Shown here: positions 12,861 to 15,359 of the stretch, piece after piece
Layout: each line of letters opens with the position of its first letter
Position numbering within the stretch: the first letter of the stretch is position 1
Assembly (NCBI GenBank): GCA_963922685.1
Contig: CAWUJM010000039.1
Location: 1 to 15,359 of the forward strand
Length of the DNA stretch: 15,359 nt
Direction of reading: 5' to 3'
Origin: JAHDBG01 sp963922685
GTDB taxonomy: Bacteria; Pseudomonadota; Gammaproteobacteria; Chromatiales; Chromatiaceae
Program-made: the position numbers and the translations under genes
The notes under the pieces: generated by a model
Told to the model about the DNA's origin: nothing
Database searches by the model: none
What the model saw: only the letters and a program-made list of their open reading frames with translations

Positions 12861-13978
12861 CAGTGGACAGGTCTGGTGGGTTGCGGGCGCAGGGTCAGCC
12901 GCAGGTCTGGGCCGATAGGTTGCGTCTCTGTCAGTTGTAAAGACAGGCGTTGCGTCAGATGTTGTAATCCTGGCAAAGTGACCAGGCCACGCGCCTGATC
13001 ACCCAGCAGACAGGGGGCCAGGTATACGATCAGCTCGTCCACGATGTCGGCCTGCAGGACACTGCCGGCGAGGGTTGGGCCACATTCAATCAGTAGCGTA
13101 TTCAGTTCGCGTTCAATCAGGTGTGGCAGCAGATGCGGAAGAGAGAGTCGGTTGCCGGAGAGGGGCAGGTTGATGATGTCAGCCCCGGCAGTCTGCAGGG
13201 TCTGGCGTTGTGCGGTGGGTATGTCAGGTCCGGTGATTAACAGAGTCTGGCCGGGTAAATGGAGCATCCGGGCCTGTGGTGGCATCCGGGCCTGGCTGTC
13301 CAGTACAATGCGCAGCGGCTGGCGGCTGATGCCGTTGTCGGGACGTGCTGTCAGGGCGGGATCATCCGCAAGTACCGTGCCGATGCCGGTCAGGATGGCC
13401 GAACTGGCTGAGCGTAGTCGGTGTACGTCCGCACGTGCCTCCGGGCTGGTGATCCACTGGCTTTCGCCATTCGCCATGGCGGTGCGTCCGTCCAGGCTCA
13501 TGGCCAGCTTCAGGCGTACCAGCGGTTTGCCCTGAGTCATGCGCTGGATAAAGCCGGGATTCAGGGCGCGTGCTTCTGTCTCCAGCAACCCCACCTGAGT
13601 TGAGATGCCAGCAGCCTGCAGCGCTGCTATGCCCTGTCCGGCGACGCGTGGATTCGGGTCCTGCATCGCGACCACCACACGTTGTACCCCGGCTGCAATC
13701 AGTGCCTGAGTGCAGGGTGGAGTACGGCCCTGATGGCAGCAGGGCTCCAGTGTGACATAGACGGTTGCGCCCTGTGCCTGAGTGCCTGCAGCGGCCAGGG
13801 CATGGCATTCAGCATGTGGTTCGCCAGCCCGCTTGTGATAGCCGGTGCCGACAATAGTCTGATTTTTAACCAGTACAGCACCAACGCATGGGTTCGGGTC
13901 TGTGGTATAACAGCCCTGTGCAGCCTGTTCCAGAGCGATCGTCATGAAGTGGCGATCTGCCGCTGAAAAGGCTGCCAT
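12860..13978 (-). CDS. ribD: Bifunctional riboflavin deaminase/reductase RibD
   Basis: A 372-aa enzyme of riboflavin synthesis: deamination of the pyrimidine ring, then reduction of the ribosyl side chain. The N-terminal deaminase domain (about 1-145) has the zinc ligands in 'HAE' (55-57) and 'PCCHQGRTPPC' (79-89). The reductase domain runs from about 150 to the end, beginning 'KPLVRLKLAMSLDGRTA'. The start at 13,978 is chosen because the protein then begins right before the deaminase domain and only 2 nt after the glyA stop. The longer frame from 14,083 lies inside glyA. Here ribD follows glyA directly; the nrdR gene that often stands between them is absent. Confidence 0.95.
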   Translation of the reverse strand: MAAFSAADRHFMTIALEQAAQGCYTTDPNPCVGAVLVKNQTIVGTGYHKRAGEPHAECHALAAAGTQAQGATVYVTLEPCCHQGRTPPCTQALIAAGVQRVVVAMQDPNPRVAGQGIAALQAAGISTQVGLLETEARALNPGFIQRMTQGKPLVRLKLAMSLDGRTAMANGESQWITSPEARADVHRLRSASSAILTGIGTVLADDPALTARPDNGISRQPLRIVLDSQARMPPQARMLHLPGQTLLITGPDIPTAQRQTLQTAGADIINLPLSGNRLSLPHLLPHLIERELNTLLIECGPTLAGSVLQADIVDELIVYLAPCLLGDQARGLVTLPGLQHLTQRLSLQLTETQPIGPDLRLTLRPQPTRPVH

Positions 13979-13980
13979 AT

Positions 13981-15240
13981 TCAGCGCGGTGCGTACACCG
14001 GATAGCGCGCACACAATGCGGCTACCTGCGCTTTGACGGCCTGAATCTGATCTGTATTCCCCCGGCTGTCGATAATGTCGCACATCCAGCCAGCCAGTTG
14101 ACGGCTGTCTGCCTCAGTCAGGCCGCGCGTGGTGATCGCGGGTGTGCCGATGCGGATGCCGGAAGTGATGAACGGAGACTGAGGATCCTGCGGCACAGCA
14201 TTTTTATTGACGGTGATATTCGCATCCCCCAGCCAGGCATCCACGTCCTTTCCGGTGAGGCCAGTCTGTACAAAGCTGACCAGAAATAAATGGTTATCGG
14301 TGCCACGTGAGACGACATCATAGCCACGGTCCATAAAGATCTGTGCCATCGCCCGGGCATTGTGTACCACCTGCTGCTGATATTCGACGAATGCAGGTTC
14401 CATCGCTTCTTTGAAGGCAACTGCCTTGGCCGCAATCACATGCATCAGCGGGCCACCCTGGCAGCCGGGAAAGACCGCTGAGTTCAGCTTTTTCTCAATT
14501 TCAGGATTGGCGCGGGCCAGGATCAGGCCAGACCGTGGGCCGCGTAATGTCTTGTGTGTGGTGGTGGTGGTTACATCAGCGATACTGACCGGGCTCGGAT
14601 AGACGCCGGCAGCGACCAGACCCGCAATATGGGCCATATCTACCAGCAGATAAGCACCGACCTGATCAGCGATGGTGCGGAAACGTTGCCAGTCCACGAC
14701 CCGAGAATAGGCAGAGAAGCCTGCAACGATCAGCTTCGGGCGATGGGTGTGTGCGAGTTGTTCGACCTGAGCATAATCCAGCTCACCCGTGGCCGGATCC
14801 AGACCATATTGTACCGATTGGTACAGTCTGCCGGAAAAATTCGGTCTGGCACCATGGGTCAGGTGGCCACCTTCTGCGAGTGACATGCCCAGTACGGTAT
14901 CCCCTGGCTCACACAATGCCAGGTACACAGCGGCATTTGCCTGGGAACCGGAATGTGGCTGTACATTCGCATAGTCTGCACCAAACAGCGTCTTGGCGCG
15001 ATCTATGGCCAGTTGTTCAGCATCATCGACGGCAGCACAACCGCCGTAATACCGCTTGCGCGGATAGCCTTCGGCATATTTGTTGGTCAGTACCGTACCC
15101 TGTGCTTCCAGAACGCGCGGGCTGGTATAGTTTTCTGACGCAATCAGCTCAATATGGGATTCCTGGCGTTCTGCCTCGGCGGTCAGTGCCTGATGCAGTA
15201 CATCATCATAGCCTGCAATCTGCATGGTGTGGGCAAACAT
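13981..15240 (-). CDS. glyA: Serine hydroxymethyltransferase GlyA
   Basis: A 419-aa PLP enzyme that converts serine and tetrahydrofolate to glycine and 5,10-methylene-tetrahydrofolate. The motif 'VTTTTTHKTLRGPRSG' (223-238) holds the PLP lysine K230. 'LLVDMAHIAGLVAAG' (198-212) supplies the cofactor-ring residues. 'LIASENYTSPRVLEAQGT' (32-49) and 'NKYAEGYPRKRYYGG' (53-67) are family signatures, and the length is normal. The ribosome-binding site AAGGAAA precedes the ATG at 15,240. It heads the glyA-ribD-midA-like cluster and follows, on the minus strand, tRNA-His and its terminator, so its own promoter must lie between about 15,241 and 15,265 or transcription must read through. Confidence 0.97.
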   Translation of the reverse strand: MFAHTMQIAGYDDVLHQALTAEAERQESHIELIASENYTSPRVLEAQGTVLTNKYAEGYPRKRYYGGCAAVDDAEQLAIDRAKTLFGADYANVQPHSGSQANAAVYLALCEPGDTVLGMSLAEGGHLTHGARPNFSGRLYQSVQYGLDPATGELDYAQVEQLAHTHRPKLIVAGFSAYSRVVDWQRFRTIADQVGAYLLVDMAHIAGLVAAGVYPSPVSIADVTTTTTHKTLRGPRSGLILARANPEIEKKLNSAVFPGCQGGPLMHVIAAKAVAFKEAMEPAFVEYQQQVVHNARAMAQIFMDRGYDVVSRGTDNHLFLVSFVQTGLTGKDVDAWLGDANITVNKNAVPQDPQSPFITSGIRIGTPAITTRGLTEADSRQLAGWMCDIIDSRGNTDQIQAVKAQVAALCARYPVYAPR

Positions 15241-15264
15241 GCGGTTTCCTTCAGCAGCACAAAT

Positions 15265-15285
15265 AAAAAAGGCCGCAGAGCGGCC
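15265..15285 (-). terminator. Intrinsic terminator downstream of tRNA-His
   Basis: Read on the minus strand, GGCCGC and GCGGCC (a 6-bp GC stem with a 3-nt loop) are followed by TTTTTTATTT. It lies 22 nt after the tRNA 3' end and before glyA, so it ends the tRNA transcript. Confidence 0.88.
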
Positions 15286-15307
15286 AGTGTGAAGTGTTAT
15301 CGAAATC

Positions 15308-15359
15308 TGGGGTGGGTAATGGGACTCGAACCCACGACGACCGGAATCACAATCCGGGG
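15308..15359 (-). tRNA. tRNA-His (GTG anticodon), 3' part only
   Basis: On the minus strand the sequence reads an anticodon arm with CCGGATTGTGATTCCGG (anticodon GTG), a variable loop, the T arm GTGGGTTCGAGTCCCAT, the acceptor strand TACCCAC, the discriminator C typical of tRNA-His, and an encoded CCA at the end. The 5' half lies beyond the window. Confidence 0.95.

Noticed and set aside
12860..14083. RibD start at 14,083
   Set aside because: The extra 35 residues fall inside glyA and do not resemble RibD; the family begins at the deaminase domain just after 13,978.
13044..15266. Plus-strand open frames opposite ribD and glyA
   Set aside because: Composition-driven shadows of two clear host genes.

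Overview
The window joins two kinds of DNA from what looks like a gammaproteobacterium. The evidence is Mu-type genes, an Hfq-type fold, a glyA-ribD chromosomal cluster and a bacterial tRNA-His; the genus cannot be resolved. Positions 1 to about 11,592 are the early/transposition part of a Mu-like transposable element (prophage, prophage remnant or phage-derived mobile element). Positions from about 11,593 to the end are host chromosome with genes on the minus strand.

Element layout. A leftward repressor with two helix-turn-helix domains (38-820) faces a rightward Ner-like regulator (957-1253) across an AT-rich switch region. That region holds a consensus-like promoter (TTGACA, 17-nt spacer, TATTAT) and repeated ATAGATT-type boxes. 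One long rightward early operon follows and ends at an intrinsic terminator at 11,324-11,346. In order it encodes: a ParB/Srx-fold protein; two paralogous proteins of 259 and 249 aa; four small proteins that share a repeated module (145, 130, 193 and 77 aa); a 65-aa Hfq/Sm-like protein; two more small proteins; a 670-aa MuA-like DDE transposase; a 71-aa four-cysteine protein; a 238-aa MuB-like AAA+ ATPase; a 156-aa unknown; a GemA-like protein without a normal start codon; a small HTH protein; and two unknowns. Most genes overlap or nearly touch, so they are probably co-transcribed and translationally coupled. No capsid, tail, portal, lysis or Mor/C genes are present between the repressor and the right junction. 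Either the element is a compact or defective relative of Mu, or its structural genes lie left of position 1.

Right junction. After the terminator there is about 240 bp of gene-free, repeat-containing DNA that should hold the right-end transposase sites. Host coding sequence then begins abruptly. On the minus strand, a reading frame overlapping the 3' end of a MidA-family methyltransferase gene begins like a DNA-methylase/restriction-modification protein with a MerR-like HTH. It runs into element sequence and stops, so the element appears to have inserted in that gene. Further right are midA-like, ribD and glyA, tightly packed on the minus strand, then an intrinsic terminator and the 3' part of tRNA-His.

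Most notable points: the element-encoded Hfq-like protein, which keeps distal-face residues but lacks the proximal-face and rim residues; the expanded paralog families between ner and the transposase; the zinc-ribbon-like ORF between A and B; and gemA, which may need a -1 frameshift or a non-canonical start.
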